Assembly (NCBI RefSeq): GCF_001612785.1
Contig: NZ_BDBC01000031.1
Span: forward strand, 146,844-210,843
Direction of reading: 5' to 3'
DNA: 64,000 nucleotides
Source: Nocardia beijingensis NBRC 16342
GTDB taxonomy: Bacteria > Actinomycetota > Actinomycetes > Mycobacteriales > Mycobacteriaceae
Below the pieces are notes generated by a model, which ran no database searches, was not told the origin of the DNA, and was given only the letters and a program-made list of their open reading frames with translations. The position numbers and the translations under genes are program-made. The first letter of the stretch is position 1; each line of letters opens with the position of its first letter. Shown piece after piece: positions 1 to 8,230 of this stretch.

Positions 1-2
1 CC

Positions 3-302
3 GCCGCACCGATCACCTTCGACAGTGGCAGTTCCGATCTCGGCCCCGGAGATGTCGCCACCATCAAAGCGGTCGCGATCCCATTGCGAGGCAACGACAC
101 GAAAATACAGATATCGACATACGCCCGCGACGCCGACGTCGCGGCCGCGAGATCTCTGGCGAAGGCCCGTGGCGACAATATCGCGGCCCAGTTGGAGGCC
201 GAAGGAATCGACAGGGCGCGCGTCGCTGTTCGGGCCGAGGCCAACCCGACAGCGCCGGATGTGCAGGTGGACGAGGCACGGATCGCGGTGGTTGCCCAAT
301 AG
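3..302 (+). CDS. OmpA-family domain protein, C-terminal part (5' end outside window)
   Basis: The reading frame is open from the left edge and ends at TAG 300-302. The visible 99 residues look like the C-terminal half of an OmpA/MotB-type peptidoglycan-associated domain: a beta strand (ITFDSGSSDL), then a strand/helix/strand pattern with AAARSLAKARGDNI matching the usual helix in which the enzyme-free fold lines up its Arg. In actinobacteria such domains sit at the end of membrane-anchored cell-envelope proteins (for example ArfA-like). The N-terminus, any membrane segment and the operon partners lie outside the window. A stem-loop 13 bases after the stop suggests that transcription ends here. 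The OmpA assignment is by pattern only. Confidence 0.65.
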   Translation, partial: AAPITFDSGSSDLGPGDVATIKAVAIPLRGNDTKIQISTYARDADVAAARSLAKARGDNIAAQLEAEGIDRARVAVRAEANPTAPDVQVDEARIAVVAQ

Positions 303-315
303 GAGCCCACGAGGA

Positions 316-353
316 ACGGGTGGTCGTGACCGAATCGCGTCACCACCACCCGT
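316..353 (+). terminator. Stem-loop after the OmpA-domain gene
   Basis: Left arm 316-330 (ACGGGTGGTCGTGAC) pairs with right arm 339-353 (GTCACCACCACCCGT) with one mismatch, around an 8-base loop. It starts 13 bases after the stop codon and lacks a U-tract, as is common in actinobacteria. It probably also shields the convergent gene ending at 369. Confidence 0.65.
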
Positions 354-368
354 CTGTGGCCGAGCCCG

Positions 369-827
369 TCAGGGCTCGAGGTCGATCACGCCTTTGCCGC
401 TGGAAATATCGAACGGCACCGAGACTTGGTCGTGAGCGATGAGCCAGGTGTCGTCGATCTTCCGCATTCCGTAGGTGACCCGGACCCACATACCGCTCGT
501 CGCCGCTCCGTTCTTCAGCGTGCCGCTGAGACGAGCGAAGGCGTGCCCGAATGCCACATCCCCGCCGACGGTGAAGGTCAGATCGCGAACCTCGTAAGTG
601 ACACTCTCGAAGAACAGGAACACTTTCGCCCAGTTCTCCAGTTTCGCCGCTATCCCGACATGCTGCAGCGGCGGCTCGACATCGAAGGACACGACGTCGG
701 TCGTGTACGACCGCTTCAGGGCATCGAGATCCTTGGCCCGCAGCCCTTCGACCACCTGGTCGATTGTTCGGCGAATCTCGGCTTCATCCAGCTCGGCGGG
801 TGACTGGAAGTCATTGTTCACGGTCAT
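369..827 (-). CDS. SnoaL-like (NTF2-fold) protein
   Basis: A 152-residue protein of the SnoaL/NTF2-like superfamily, with an N-terminal helix (EIRRTIDQVVEGLRAKDL), a segment on exposure to conditions (SYTTDVVSFDVEPPLQHVG) and a C-terminal strand region (WVRVTYGMRKIDDTWLIAHDQVS) typical of this small cone-shaped fold. No catalytic role can be read from it; family members bind or isomerise small hydrophobic molecules. The start at 827 was chosen over an upstream in-frame start at 938 because GAGGAGACG lies just before it and because 938 falls inside the preceding gene. It lies 10 bases after the flavin reductase gene in the same direction, so the two form an operon divergent from the sigma factor at 1528. 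Confidence 0.8.
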   Translation of the reverse strand: MTVNNDFQSPAELDEAEIRRTIDQVVEGLRAKDLDALKRSYTTDVVSFDVEPPLQHVGIAAKLENWAKVFLFFESVTYEVRDLTFTVGGDVAFGHAFARLSGTLKNGAATSGMWVRVTYGMRKIDDTWLIAHDQVSVPFDISSGKGVIDLEP

Positions 828-837
828 GATCGTCTCC

Positions 838-1425
838 TCAGGAATTGGTGAGAGTGGTTTCGGCACCTGTCCGCAGCGGCGCGAGTGCGGCGCTCCAGGA
901 AATGAGCTGACCCAGTGTCTTGTCCAAGGCGGCGGCATGATGTTCGCGCGGTGTGAAGGTGGTGTGATTCTCGAAATCGGTGAGCACCGAGATCGCGACC
1001 TGATAGCCGACGACGGCCATGCCCAGCGTGCCGCAGATCGTCCGCAACTGCACCACCGCGCGAGCGCCGCCGTTGACGCCGTAGGAGACGAACCCGACCG
1101 CCTTGTCGCCCCACTCCGCGAACAAGTGGTCGAGGGCGTTCTTCAGCACGCCGGGGACCCCGCCGTTGTACTCGGGGGTCACCACCACGAAGCCGTCGAA
1201 CGGGGCGATCCGCTCGGCCCAGGCGCGAGTGTGCGCGTTGACCGACGGGCCGAACATCGGCGGCACCGGCTCGTCCAGATGCGGTAGCGGGTGGTCGCAC
1301 AGGTCGATCAATTCGAATTCGGCGTCGCCGCGCTGCGATGCCGCCTCCAGGACCCACCGGGCGACCTGCGAGCCGTTGCGGTTGGGCCGGGTACTGCCGA
1401 GGATGATGCCGATTTTCAGTGTCAC
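838..1425 (-). CDS. NADPH-dependent FMN reductase family protein
   Basis: A 195-residue flavodoxin-fold reductase. The FMN phosphate loop (GSTRPNRNG, residues 10-18) and the family motif TPEYNGGVPGVLKNALD are both present, and the length is normal for NADPH:FMN/quinone reductases. It would reduce FMN, quinones or azo compounds with NADPH in the cytosol. It is the first gene of a two-gene unit with the SnoaL-like gene and is transcribed away from an ECF41/SigJ-type sigma factor whose group commonly sits beside oxidoreductases. That makes it a plausible target of that sigma factor; this is inferred from context. Confidence 0.88.
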   Translation of the reverse strand: MTLKIGIILGSTRPNRNGSQVARWVLEAASQRGDAEFELIDLCDHPLPHLDEPVPPMFGPSVNAHTRAWAERIAPFDGFVVVTPEYNGGVPGVLKNALDHLFAEWGDKAVGFVSYGVNGGARAVVQLRTICGTLGMAVVGYQVAISVLTDFENHTTFTPREHHAAALDKTLGQLISWSAALAPLRTGAETTLTNS

Positions 1426-1527
1426 GATCTACCGACGACACAGCCGTCCGGAATGTCAGGCCGCCTCACAAATCGCGTCGCTGATTCGTCGGTTCTGTGA
1501 GTGACACACCGACCGAAGGAGCCGAGC

Positions 1528-2412
1528 ATGACCGACCCGCACCTGCCCGCGGTGATCAGTGAACGTCGCCAGCTGATCAACCTCGCCTACCGGCTGCTCG
1601 GCTCCCTGGCCGAGGCCGAGGACGTGGTGCAGGAAACCTATGCGCGCTGGTACGCGCAGTCCGAGCGGCAGCGGCGGGAGGTGGCGGCGCCCGGCGCGTG
1701 GTTGACGACGGTCGCCAGCCGGATCTGCCTCGATCTGCTCGGCTCGGCACGGGCCAGGCGGGAAAGTTATGTGGGCGAATGGATTCCGGAGCCGGTACCC
1801 GGCAAATCCGAGTGGCTCGACGGTCCCGTCGACCCCGCCGACCGGGTCACCCTCGACGAGTCGATCAGCATGGCCTTTCTCGTCGTGCTGGAGTCCATGA
1901 CCCCGGCCGAGCGGGTGGCGTTCGTTCTGCACGACGTCTTCCGTTACTCCTTCGCCGAGGTCGCCGAGATCGTCGGGCGCACTCCCGCGGCCTGCCGCCA
2001 GCTCGCCTCCAGCGCACGCCGCCGCATCGATACCTCGCGCAGCCCGTCGAGCACCGAGCGCACCGAGGTGGTCCGGGATTTCAAGCGAGCCTGGGAGACC
2101 AGGGACATCGCGGCCCTCATCGGCCTGCTCGATCCGCAAGCGACCGCGACCGCCGACGGCGGCGGCCTGGCCCCGGCCTTCCTCGACCCGATCGACGGCG
2201 GCGAGCGGATCGCCCGCGCCTGGATGGAAATCGCTGCCAGGGGCCCCGCGGTGACTCTGGTGGAGCGCACGGTGAACGGCCAGCCCGGTCTGGTCGCACT
2301 CCTCGACGGCACCATCGTCTCGGTCTACGCCTTCGACATCGCCGACGGCCGGATCACGCACATCTGGGCGATCCGGAATCCGGAGAAACTGCAGGCCTGG
2401 ACGGTCGGCTGA
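1528..2412 (+). CDS. sigJ: ECF sigma factor, SigJ/ECF41 type
   Basis: A 294-residue extracytoplasmic-function sigma factor. Region 2 is at about residues 11-75 (AYRLLGSLAEAEDVVQETYARW) and region 4 at about 118-165 (MTPAERVAFVLHDVFRYSFAEVAEIVGRT shows the helix-turn-helix, given here only in part). A C-terminal SnoaL-like domain (about 180-290) carries the ADGGG motif at 209-213 that marks the ECF41 group. In that group the C-terminal domain replaces a separate anti-sigma factor. The ATG at 1528 has AAGGAG at good spacing and is preferred over the in-frame GTG at 1501. It is divergent from the flavin reductase/SnoaL unit, as expected for ECF41 loci. The gene symbol follows the mycobacterial SigJ relative and is tentative. 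Confidence 0.88.
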   Translation: MTDPHLPAVISERRQLINLAYRLLGSLAEAEDVVQETYARWYAQSERQRREVAAPGAWLTTVASRICLDLLGSARARRESYVGEWIPEPVPGKSEWLDGPVDPADRVTLDESISMAFLVVLESMTPAERVAFVLHDVFRYSFAEVAEIVGRTPAACRQLASSARRRIDTSRSPSSTERTEVVRDFKRAWETRDIAALIGLLDPQATATADGGGLAPAFLDPIDGGERIARAWMEIAARGPAVTLVERTVNGQPGLVALLDGTIVSVYAFDIADGRITHIWAIRNPEKLQAWTVG

Positions 2413-2445
2413 ACCGAACGGCCGACGGCGACGCGCGAAGCGCGG

Positions 2446-3210
2446 CTACAGCATCGCGGCCGGGACGACCGAGATCAGTCCACCGTCGACGAGGATGTCC
2501 TGCCCGTTGATGTAGGACGCTTCGTCCGACGCGAGGAAGGCGACCGCCGCCGCGACGTCCTCCGGGGTTCCGACCCGGCCCGCGGCAACCGTGGTGGCGA
2601 TCGCGGACTTGACCTCGGCCGACGCTTCGGCGCGGAAGGCCGGGGTGTCGATGTACCCGGGGCTCACCGAGTTGACGCGGATGCGCCGCGTGGTCAGATC
2701 GGCGGCGAAGGTTCGGGCGAGACTCTGCACCGCGGCTTTGCTCGCGGTATAGAGCGCGGCGGCCGGTGCGCCGCGATACGGGGCGAAGGATGCGTTGATG
2801 ACGATCGCCGCACCGTCCGGCAGGAGAGGCAGCGTCTTCTGGACGGTGAAGAACGCCGCCTTCAGGTTGATGTCCAGGACACGGTAGAACTCGGCTTCGG
2901 TGACTTCCTCGATGGTCTGGAACGCGCCGATGCCTGCGTTCGCGAACACCACGTCCAACCGGCCGAACCGGTCGCGAATGGTCGCCGCCAAGGTGTCGAG
3001 ATCGGTGAGATCGGTGGCGTCACCGGCGATTCCGAGAGCTCGCTCGCCGAGTGCGCCGACCGCGGCGTCGAGCCGGGCCTTGTCGCGCCCGGTGACGATC
3101 ACCTGCGCTCCTTCGGCGATGAGCCGGTGCGCGGTGGCCGAGCCCATGCCGCTGGTGCCGCCGGTGATGAGTGCGATCTTGTCGTCGTATCGGGAGCTGT
3201 GGTGCGTCAT
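2446..3210 (-). CDS. Short-chain dehydrogenase/reductase
   Basis: A 254-residue classical SDR with the cofactor loop GGTSGMGS near residue 16, the NAG motif (FANAGIG), an active-site Tyr in ALYTASKAA (YxxxK) and a C-terminal SPGYIDTPAF followed by INGQDILVDGG. It would oxidise or reduce a hydroxyl/carbonyl substrate with NAD(P)(H); the substrate cannot be read. The start at 3210 fits the family length; a longer frame to 3378 runs into the regulator gene. It lies 77 bases downstream of the MmyB-type regulator at 3288-4130 on the same strand. Such regulators very often control an adjacent SDR, so this is probably a regulator/target pair. Confidence 0.9.
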   Translation of the reverse strand: MTHHSSRYDDKIALITGGTSGMGSATAHRLIAEGAQVIVTGRDKARLDAAVGALGERALGIAGDATDLTDLDTLAATIRDRFGRLDVVFANAGIGAFQTIEEVTEAEFYRVLDINLKAAFFTVQKTLPLLPDGAAIVINASFAPYRGAPAAALYTASKAAVQSLARTFAADLTTRRIRVNSVSPGYIDTPAFRAEASAEVKSAIATTVAAGRVGTPEDVAAAVAFLASDEASYINGQDILVDGGLISVVPAAML

Positions 3211-3287
3211 GCGTCCAGCGTGCCGACGCGGCCCCGGAGTGAACAGTGCGCGTTTATGGTGGGTGTGGCACCACCACCTTGCGACTG

Positions 3288-4130
3288 TCAGGCGGGCGAG
3301 GTTACGCGGTGGCGGAGCCGTTCCAGCCGCTGACCGGTGGCGGTTCCCGGCCGCGGGTTGTACAGCACCAGTTGCCATTCGGGATGGTCCGCGACCGTGA
3401 GCGTCGTCGCGTCGAAGAACAATTCACCGAGGTCGGGATGACGCAGCGCGTTCACCGCCTGCGCGGGAACTCCGACTTCCTGCCGCTCCCAGAGTTCGGC
3501 GAATTCCGGGCTCACCAGCGCGAGATTGTCCACCACTCTGCGGAAATCGGCGTCACCGGGGCAAATGGCCGCGCTCGCCCGATAGGCGGCAACGACGGCG
3601 GGTGCGTTCGCCGCCCACAGCTCGTCCATCGCTCGATAGCGAGGATTGGTGAAATAGGTCAGCAGGCAATTGTGTTCACCGTCGCCGTAGCCGAACACAA
3701 CTCGAGCCGCGTCGTTGCACGTCAGCACATTCCAGTAGCGGTCGCGCAGCACCGCGGGCCGCCCGTCCCAAGCATCGACCAACTGCCGCACTTCCGGCGT
3801 GACGGCGGTGACCGGCGCGCACTCCAGGGGCGGCGGATTGAGTCCCGCCAGCAGGTACAGATGAATCCGTTCCGGGGCGCTCAGCCTCAGCACTCGGGCG
3901 ATCGCATCGAGCACCTCGTCGGAGACGGTGATGTCGCGCCCCTGCTCCAGCCAGGTGTACCAGGACACTCCGACCCCGGCCAGCACGGCGACCTCTTCTC
4001 GCCGCAGTCCGGGCGTGCGCCGACGGCCCGTCGCCGGGATACCGGCATCCTCCGGCCGCACCCGCGCCCGCCTGGCGCGCAAGAAGTCACGCAACAACTC
4101 GCGGCGGCGCGGCACGGCTTCGCTGGTCAT
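3288..4130 (-). CDS. XRE-type regulator with MmyB-like ligand domain
   Basis: A 280-residue DNA-binding protein. A Cro/C1-type helix-turn-helix occupies about residues 39-90 (RREEVAVLAGVGVSWYTWLE, followed by a recognition helix). The rest is the MmyB-like PAS-related domain with the familiar segments RYWNVLTCNDAA and NCLLTYFTNPRYR. Members are found across actinobacteria, usually next to an SDR gene, and some bind fatty acids. The ATG at 4130 was chosen because the longer open frame to 5039 lies antisense to the F420 oxidoreductase gene. The SDR follows directly. The divergent gene at 4287 shares the 156-base promoter region. Confidence 0.92.
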   Translation of the reverse strand: MTSEAVPRRRELLRDFLRARRARVRPEDAGIPATGRRRTPGLRREEVAVLAGVGVSWYTWLEQGRDITVSDEVLDAIARVLRLSAPERIHLYLLAGLNPPPLECAPVTAVTPEVRQLVDAWDGRPAVLRDRYWNVLTCNDAARVVFGYGDGEHNCLLTYFTNPRYRAMDELWAANAPAVVAAYRASAAICPGDADFRRVVDNLALVSPEFAELWERQEVGVPAQAVNALRHPDLGELFFDATTLTVADHPEWQLVLYNPRPGTATGQRLERLRHRVTSPA

Positions 4131-4286
4131 GAGCCACGGTAACAAGCGCCCCGCGGGTCGTGGGCGCCGGTGCACCGCACCGTTATGGTTTCCCTGACGA
4201 AATCCTCGCCTGCGTTCACGCCCGCGTGAGCGGGGCGGGCAGCGGGATACCGTCATAACCAAAACGAACGGGAGGTTCAGACGTTT

Positions 4287-5117
4287 ATGGCGATCGACGG
4301 TCTCGGACGGTACGGAGTATGGCGCGGCTACCGGGGATTCAGTCCCGCGGACGCCGCCGAACTCGAGGGGCTCGGGTACAGCGCGCTGTGGCTCGGCGGT
4401 TCGCCGCCCGCTGATCTGCCGGTGGTGGAGTCGCTGCTCGAGGCGACGGAGACGCTGATCGTCGCCACCAGCATCGTGAACATCTGGACGGCACCGGCGA
4501 AGACGGTCGCCGAATCGTTCCACCGGATCGAACAGCGATTCCCCGGTCGTTTCCTGCTCGGTGTCGGCGTGGGGCATCCGGAGGCCAACAAGCCGTACCG
4601 GAAACCGTACGACGCGCTGGTGGAATACCTCGACGAGCTCGACGCGGCCGGGGTGCCGAAGGAGCGGATGGCCCTGGCCGCCCTCGGACCCAAGGTGCTC
4701 GAACTCTCCCGGGAGCGCACCGCGGGCGCGCTGCCGTATCTGGCCCCACCGGAGCACACCGCCGATGCGCGCCGGATCCTCGGCTCCGCGCTGCTGGTCG
4801 CCGAGCAGAAATTCGTGCTCGACGACGATCCGCAGCGGGCGCGCGAAGTCGGCAGGCAGATGGTAGAGATGTACCTCGGCCTGCGCAACTACGTATCGAA
4901 CCTGCGGCGTCTCGGCTTCTCCGAGGAGGATGTGGCCAAGCCCGGCAGTGACCGTCTCATCGATGTGCTCGCGGTGCACGGCACGCCCGTGGAGGTCACC
5001 GGGCAACTGGTCGAGCATCTGAACGCGGGCGCCGACCACATTGCGCTGCAGGCGCTGGACGCGGACTATCTCGGCTCACTGCGCCAACTCGCGCCGCTGC
5101 TCACCGCGGTCGACTGA
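4287..5117 (+). CDS. F420-dependent LLM-class oxidoreductase
   Basis: A 276-residue member of the luciferase-like family, close to the actinobacterial subgroup annotated as TIGR03620-like F420-dependent enzymes. Visible marks are the N-terminal barrel strand (YSALWLGG), the segment LIVATSIVNIWTA and the F420/FMN loop region FLLGVGVGH. The reaction is hydride transfer between F420 and an unknown substrate. GGGAGG lies 10-15 bases before the ATG. The gene is divergent from the MmyB regulator and convergent with the ligase gene at 5169, separated from it by a strong stem-loop. The F420 preference is inferred from the subgroup. Confidence 0.88.
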   Translation: MAIDGLGRYGVWRGYRGFSPADAAELEGLGYSALWLGGSPPADLPVVESLLEATETLIVATSIVNIWTAPAKTVAESFHRIEQRFPGRFLLGVGVGHPEANKPYRKPYDALVEYLDELDAAGVPKERMALAALGPKVLELSRERTAGALPYLAPPEHTADARRILGSALLVAEQKFVLDDDPQRAREVGRQMVEMYLGLRNYVSNLRRLGFSEEDVAKPGSDRLIDVLAVHGTPVEVTGQLVEHLNAGADHIALQALDADYLGSLRQLAPLLTAVD

Positions 5118-5124
5118 ATCACCG

Positions 5125-5154
5125 TGACGGTGCGGCCGACCGGCCGCACCGTCA
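5125..5154. terminator. Bidirectional stem-loop between convergent genes
   Basis: Perfect 13-bp arms, TGACGGTGCGGCC at 5125-5137 and its reverse complement at 5142-5154, with loop GACC. It starts 8 bases after the stop at 5117 and lies 15 bases from the stop at 5169 of the opposite gene, so it can terminate both. Confidence 0.85.
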
Positions 5155-5168
5155 GGAGTCGACGAGGA

Positions 5169-6269
5169 TCAGGCGCAGCCTTCGAGGGTGGCGTGCGCCA
5201 GTTCGGAGACGACATCGCCTATTTCGCCGCGGGCGCGCATCGCTTGGAGCTGGCGCCGGGCGCCGTTACCGCGCTGATCGAGGGCTGCGATCGTTTCGGT
5301 GACGAAGCTGTGGTCACCGAAGTCCCGCAGGGCCTGCTCGGTGTGACCGACGAGTTTGTCCAGCAAGGCTCGGTGCGGGACCACACGCCCTTCGACCGGA
5401 TCGAGCCCGTCGCCGTCCAAGCCCGACTGCGCGGCGTTCCAATACGCGGCGCGGAGCACTTCGGCGGGGACGGGTGGCGCGGGCTCACCCCGCTCGATCG
5501 AGCGCAGGCCCGTGGCAACGGTGGCTCGGATCAAAGCGGCGAGCAGCGCGGCTTCCTCCGCGGTGGCAGGCACATCGCTGACCCGGATCTCCACGGTGGG
5601 GAACGATTCCGAGGGCCGGATGTCCCAGTACACCATTTTGTTGTCCAAGATGCTGCCGCTGGCGAGCATCATGGCGACGATCGCGTCGTAATCGTCGACG
5701 GAAGGGAAGTACGGCGGCGGTCCCGCGCTCGGCCAGCGCCGCCAGAGAATGCTGCGCCAGCTCGCATAGCCGGTCTCGCTGCCACGGTAGATCGCGGAAT
5801 TGGCCGTCAACGCCAGGAACACCGGCAACCACGGACGCACATAATTGCCGACCAGTATCGCGGTGTCGCGGTCGGGCACACCGACATGCACGTGGCATCC
5901 GCACAGTCCTTGTTCGTGAGCGATCATGCCGAAGGTCTCGCCTATCCGCCGATATCGAGGCGTGTCGGTGACCGGGAAGCCCTCGGGAACAGTCGGCGGC
6001 ACCGCGACCGCCAGCAGTCGAGCGTCGTTCTCGGCCGCGCATTCGGCGACGGTCCTGCGCAGTGTGCGTAATTCCGTGAGCAGGTCGCCGATGTCGGCGT
6101 GCACGGCGCTGCTGGTTTCCACCTGACAGCTGGTCAGCTCCAATTGCAGGTCGATATCCGCCTTCTTCGCCGCCTCGGCCACCTGAATGTTCTTCGGTGC
6201 GGGAGCGCCGGTTTCGGGATCGGTCAGCAGGAATTCCTCTTCGACACCGACGGTCGGCACGCTATCCAT
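5169..6269 (-). CDS. YbdK-type carboxylate-amine ligase (GCS2 family)
   Basis: A 366-residue member of the glutamate-cysteine ligase family 2. The N-terminal signature TVGVEEEFLL carries the Glu residues that bind metal-ATP, and LTSCQVETSS, GCHVHVGV and RPSESFPTVEIRVSD are further conserved blocks. The enzyme class joins a carboxylate to an amine with ATP; E. coli YbdK has weak gamma-glutamylcysteine synthetase activity and the mycobacterial relative is Rv0433. Actinobacteria make mycothiol rather than glutathione, so the true substrate is unclear. It stands alone between a stem-loop and a 315-base gap without another gene. Confidence 0.88.
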   Translation of the reverse strand: MDSVPTVGVEEEFLLTDPETGAPAPKNIQVAEAAKKADIDLQLELTSCQVETSSAVHADIGDLLTELRTLRRTVAECAAENDARLLAVAVPPTVPEGFPVTDTPRYRRIGETFGMIAHEQGLCGCHVHVGVPDRDTAILVGNYVRPWLPVFLALTANSAIYRGSETGYASWRSILWRRWPSAGPPPYFPSVDDYDAIVAMMLASGSILDNKMVYWDIRPSESFPTVEIRVSDVPATAEEAALLAALIRATVATGLRSIERGEPAPPVPAEVLRAAYWNAAQSGLDGDGLDPVEGRVVPHRALLDKLVGHTEQALRDFGDHSFVTETIAALDQRGNGARRQLQAMRARGEIGDVVSELAHATLEGCA

Positions 6270-6584
6270 GGTTGCGCGTCACGCCCTTCGATTCGCGGCC
6301 ATCGGTCGGGCAACCATCGGCTGTCCCGGGCTTTCTCACGTCCACACCAGTCCTCCTTCACCACAACCCCTTCGAACTCGATGTCGAGTCCGCATGCACC
6401 GGATCGCACGCCGCTGCGGTCCCACGGGCGAATGGTCCGGCTCCAGCGAGCGGTATCCGACCTGCGTATCGACGGCGAACGAAAGGTGTTCGGGCTGTAC
6501 CCGGGGGCGTACGAGCCCAAACAGTTCGGGCGGCGTCTTCGATGAGGCGGGCCGCGGTGCCGTATCTGTGCGACAGAAGGGCGG
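6270..6584. other. Intergenic region without a supported gene
   Basis: About 315 bases upstream of the YbdK-type gene. A 37-codon frame at the right end (starting near 6432 on the + strand) has only moderate third-position GC and no good ribosome site, so it is not called. I saw no clear hairpin or promoter. Confidence 0.4.
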
Positions 6585-7001
6585 TTACTGCTTGCGGACG
6601 ACCAATTCCAGCGCGATGTTGTCCGGATCGCGGAATTCCAGAATGTACATGGGACCGAGGTCTTTCACGCCCGCGTGCGCGATACCGAGTTCGTCGAGCA
6701 CGGCAGCCGCCGCATCGAGATCCGACCGAGTGGCCAGGGCGAAGGCGAGGTGGTCGAGTCCTACGCGATCTTCGTCGAACTCGTCGCTGGCGACCGGGCG
6801 AAGTCCGAGCAGCGCGTCACCCATCTGGTAGATCACACCGCCGAAGAGGAACCCGAAACGGGCCCGAGTGGCCTCGTCCGCGTCCGCGGGACACTCCCAC
6901 GCGATCGGCCATCCGAAGACGGCGTCGTAGAACGCCCGGGATCTGTCGATGTCGGTGACTGTCAAGCGGACGTGGTCGAACGAACGGGTGGAAATCGGCA
7001 T
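6585..7001 (-). CDS. VOC-family (glyoxalase/bleomycin resistance fold) protein
   Basis: A 138-residue vicinal-oxygen-chelate protein with two beta-alpha-beta-beta-beta modules. It begins FDHVRLTVTDIDRSRAFYDA, continues with the internal GLDHLAFAL, and ends with FRDPDNIALELV, whose Glu is the usual metal ligand. The first-module His (FDH) and the central His (LDH) are also in place, so metal binding looks intact. Substrate is unknown. The ATG at 7001 follows a weak AGGAT. The short gene at 7015-7206 lies 13 bases upstream in the same direction, so the two may be cotranscribed. Confidence 0.85.
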   Translation of the reverse strand: MPISTRSFDHVRLTVTDIDRSRAFYDAVFGWPIAWECPADADEATRARFGFLFGGVIYQMGDALLGLRPVASDEFDEDRVGLDHLAFALATRSDLDAAAAVLDELGIAHAGVKDLGPMYILEFRDPDNIALELVVRKQ

Positions 7002-7014
7002 GATCGAGATCCTG

Positions 7015-7206
7015 TCATGCGCACAGGACGTCGCTCGGGCGACCCGACCGCGCGGTGACGAGGTCGCCGGTCCCCTGCCGCCACAGCCGCAACTGGAGCT
7101 GGTTCGGCCCGGTGGCCACGATGTGGAAGCGGGTCCGGTCCAGCGCGGTCCTCGCCGAGCGTAGGTCGATTCGGCAGGCCGCGCGCATGGATTCGATGGC
7201 CGCCAC
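7015..7206 (-). CDS. Small hypothetical protein
   Basis: A frame of about 63 codons ending in TGA at 7015-7017, with almost every third base G or C, which is the coding pattern of this genome. The protein (…RTRFHIVATGPNQLQLRLW…) is not one I recognise. The start is uncertain: a GTG at 7206 is used here, an ATG lies 6 codons further in, and the open frame continues upstream into the end of the gene at 7262. It could therefore also be the tail of a frameshifted longer protein. It is followed after 13 bases by the VOC gene. Confidence 0.4.
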   Translation of the reverse strand: MAAIESMRAACRIDLRSARTALDRTRFHIVATGPNQLQLRLWRQGTGDLVTARSGRPSDVLCA

Positions 7207-7261
7207 GTCGTCCGGACCGGCGTAGCGGGGTCGCTGCTGCCGGTCGCCGGGTAGCGCCCGA

Positions 7262-7942
7262 TCAGCAGGTGACCTCGTCGTGGGCGGCGCGATCGAACGA
7301 CACATGGACATGGTCGTAGTGATTGGCGGTCGGGCTTCCGCGGTCTTCCATGTACGACCAACCGCTGCCGTCGTTGTACCGCTGCCGCCAGATCACGTAC
7401 GTCACCCCGAAACGCCGCTGATTGGCGAGGACGAATTCGGCGATCGCGTCGCCGCGGGCCGGATCGGGGGTCATGAAATCGAGCGCCAGGCCTGCGCCGT
7501 GATCGCCGTCGCCACGGCCGACGGCGCCGCCGACATCGGTGACGGCGAAGGTCTTCTTGAGCAGGTTGCCCACCTGCGCCACGTGCGGCCGTGCGCCGGC
7601 GAGTTCCGTCGAACACGGGACCGGGGGCGGCGGCGGGGGCGGATGCTGCACGGCTGCCTTGGCCGTCGGCGGTGGTTGCGCGGCCGCGGCCACTGCCGGT
7701 GCTTGCAGCGGTGTGGACGGCGCCACAGTCGGTGCCGGCGCCACAGTCGGTGACGGCGCGGGTGTCGGTGACGGGTCGGTCTCGACGCCGGCCGCCGACG
7801 GTGAATCGACCGCGGCAGGCCGAGCCGCCGGAGCCGTGCGCAGCGCCACCCACAGCACGAGGGCCAAGGCCGTCGCGACGCCGCACGCAGCCAAAACGGT
7901 GAACTTTCGGCCCGCGGCTCGTTTGCGGTGTTGGCCAGACAT
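7262..7942 (-). CDS. Membrane-anchored ARB-07466-like cell-wall peptidase-fold protein
   Basis: A 226-residue protein with one N-terminal membrane segment (about residues 13-34), a long Pro/Ala/Thr-rich linker (about 40-108) and a C-terminal domain that resembles the ARB-07466/M15-like peptidase fold, with DHGAGLALDFM and HYDHVHVSF supplying the His-Asp and His-x-His residues of the presumed zinc site. It would sit outside the membrane with its domain in the wall, acting on or binding peptidoglycan. A promoter with -35 GTGACA and -10 TAATGT (17-base spacing) lies upstream at 7982-8010. Related mycobacterial and nocardial proteins have the same plan. Confidence 0.82.
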   Translation of the reverse strand: MSGQHRKRAAGRKFTVLAACGVATALALVLWVALRTAPAARPAAVDSPSAAGVETDPSPTPAPSPTVAPAPTVAPSTPLQAPAVAAAAQPPPTAKAAVQHPPPPPPPVPCSTELAGARPHVAQVGNLLKKTFAVTDVGGAVGRGDGDHGAGLALDFMTPDPARGDAIAEFVLANQRRFGVTYVIWRQRYNDGSGWSYMEDRGSPTANHYDHVHVSFDRAAHDEVTC

Positions 7943-7981
7943 GATGTCGCTACCGGTTACTGTCGGGGATAGGTCTCCGAC

Positions 7982-8010
7982 ACATTACGAAACGGTCGCG
8001 GAAATGTCAC
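7982..8010 (-). promoter_or_regulatory. Promoter of the cell-wall peptidase-like gene
   Basis: On the minus strand, -35 GTGACA (8005-8010) and -10 TAATGT (7982-7987) are separated by 17 bases. They lie about 40 bases before the start codon at 7942. A 7-bp-arm inverted repeat (GGGGAGG / CCTCCCC, 8026-8044) is just upstream of the -35 box and could be an operator or the end of another transcript. Confidence 0.6.
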
Positions 8011-8230
8011 GCCCAGATCTCAGGCGGGGAGGTCATGCCTCCCCGAGGTGGAGCATCTTCGGACCTGCGCGCACCGTCCCAGCGCACCGGTTCGATCTCG
8101 ACGAGAGGGCGTCGGTCGGCGGCCTATGGGGACGGATCAGCGGCCGATGACCGCAACAGGCGCGCGCCCCGGAGGTAAACTTTGCTGGCTCGCGAAGGAC
8201 GATTTTCGCCCCGAACGGTCGACAAAATGA

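Noticed and set aside
3288..5039. A 583-codon frame that would fuse the MmyB regulator to an N-terminal half
   Set aside because: The upstream half is the antisense of the F420 oxidoreductase gene; ATG 4130 gives the normal family length.
6432..6545. A 37-codon frame after the YbdK-type gene
   Set aside because: Moderate third-position GC and no ribosome site; probably chance.
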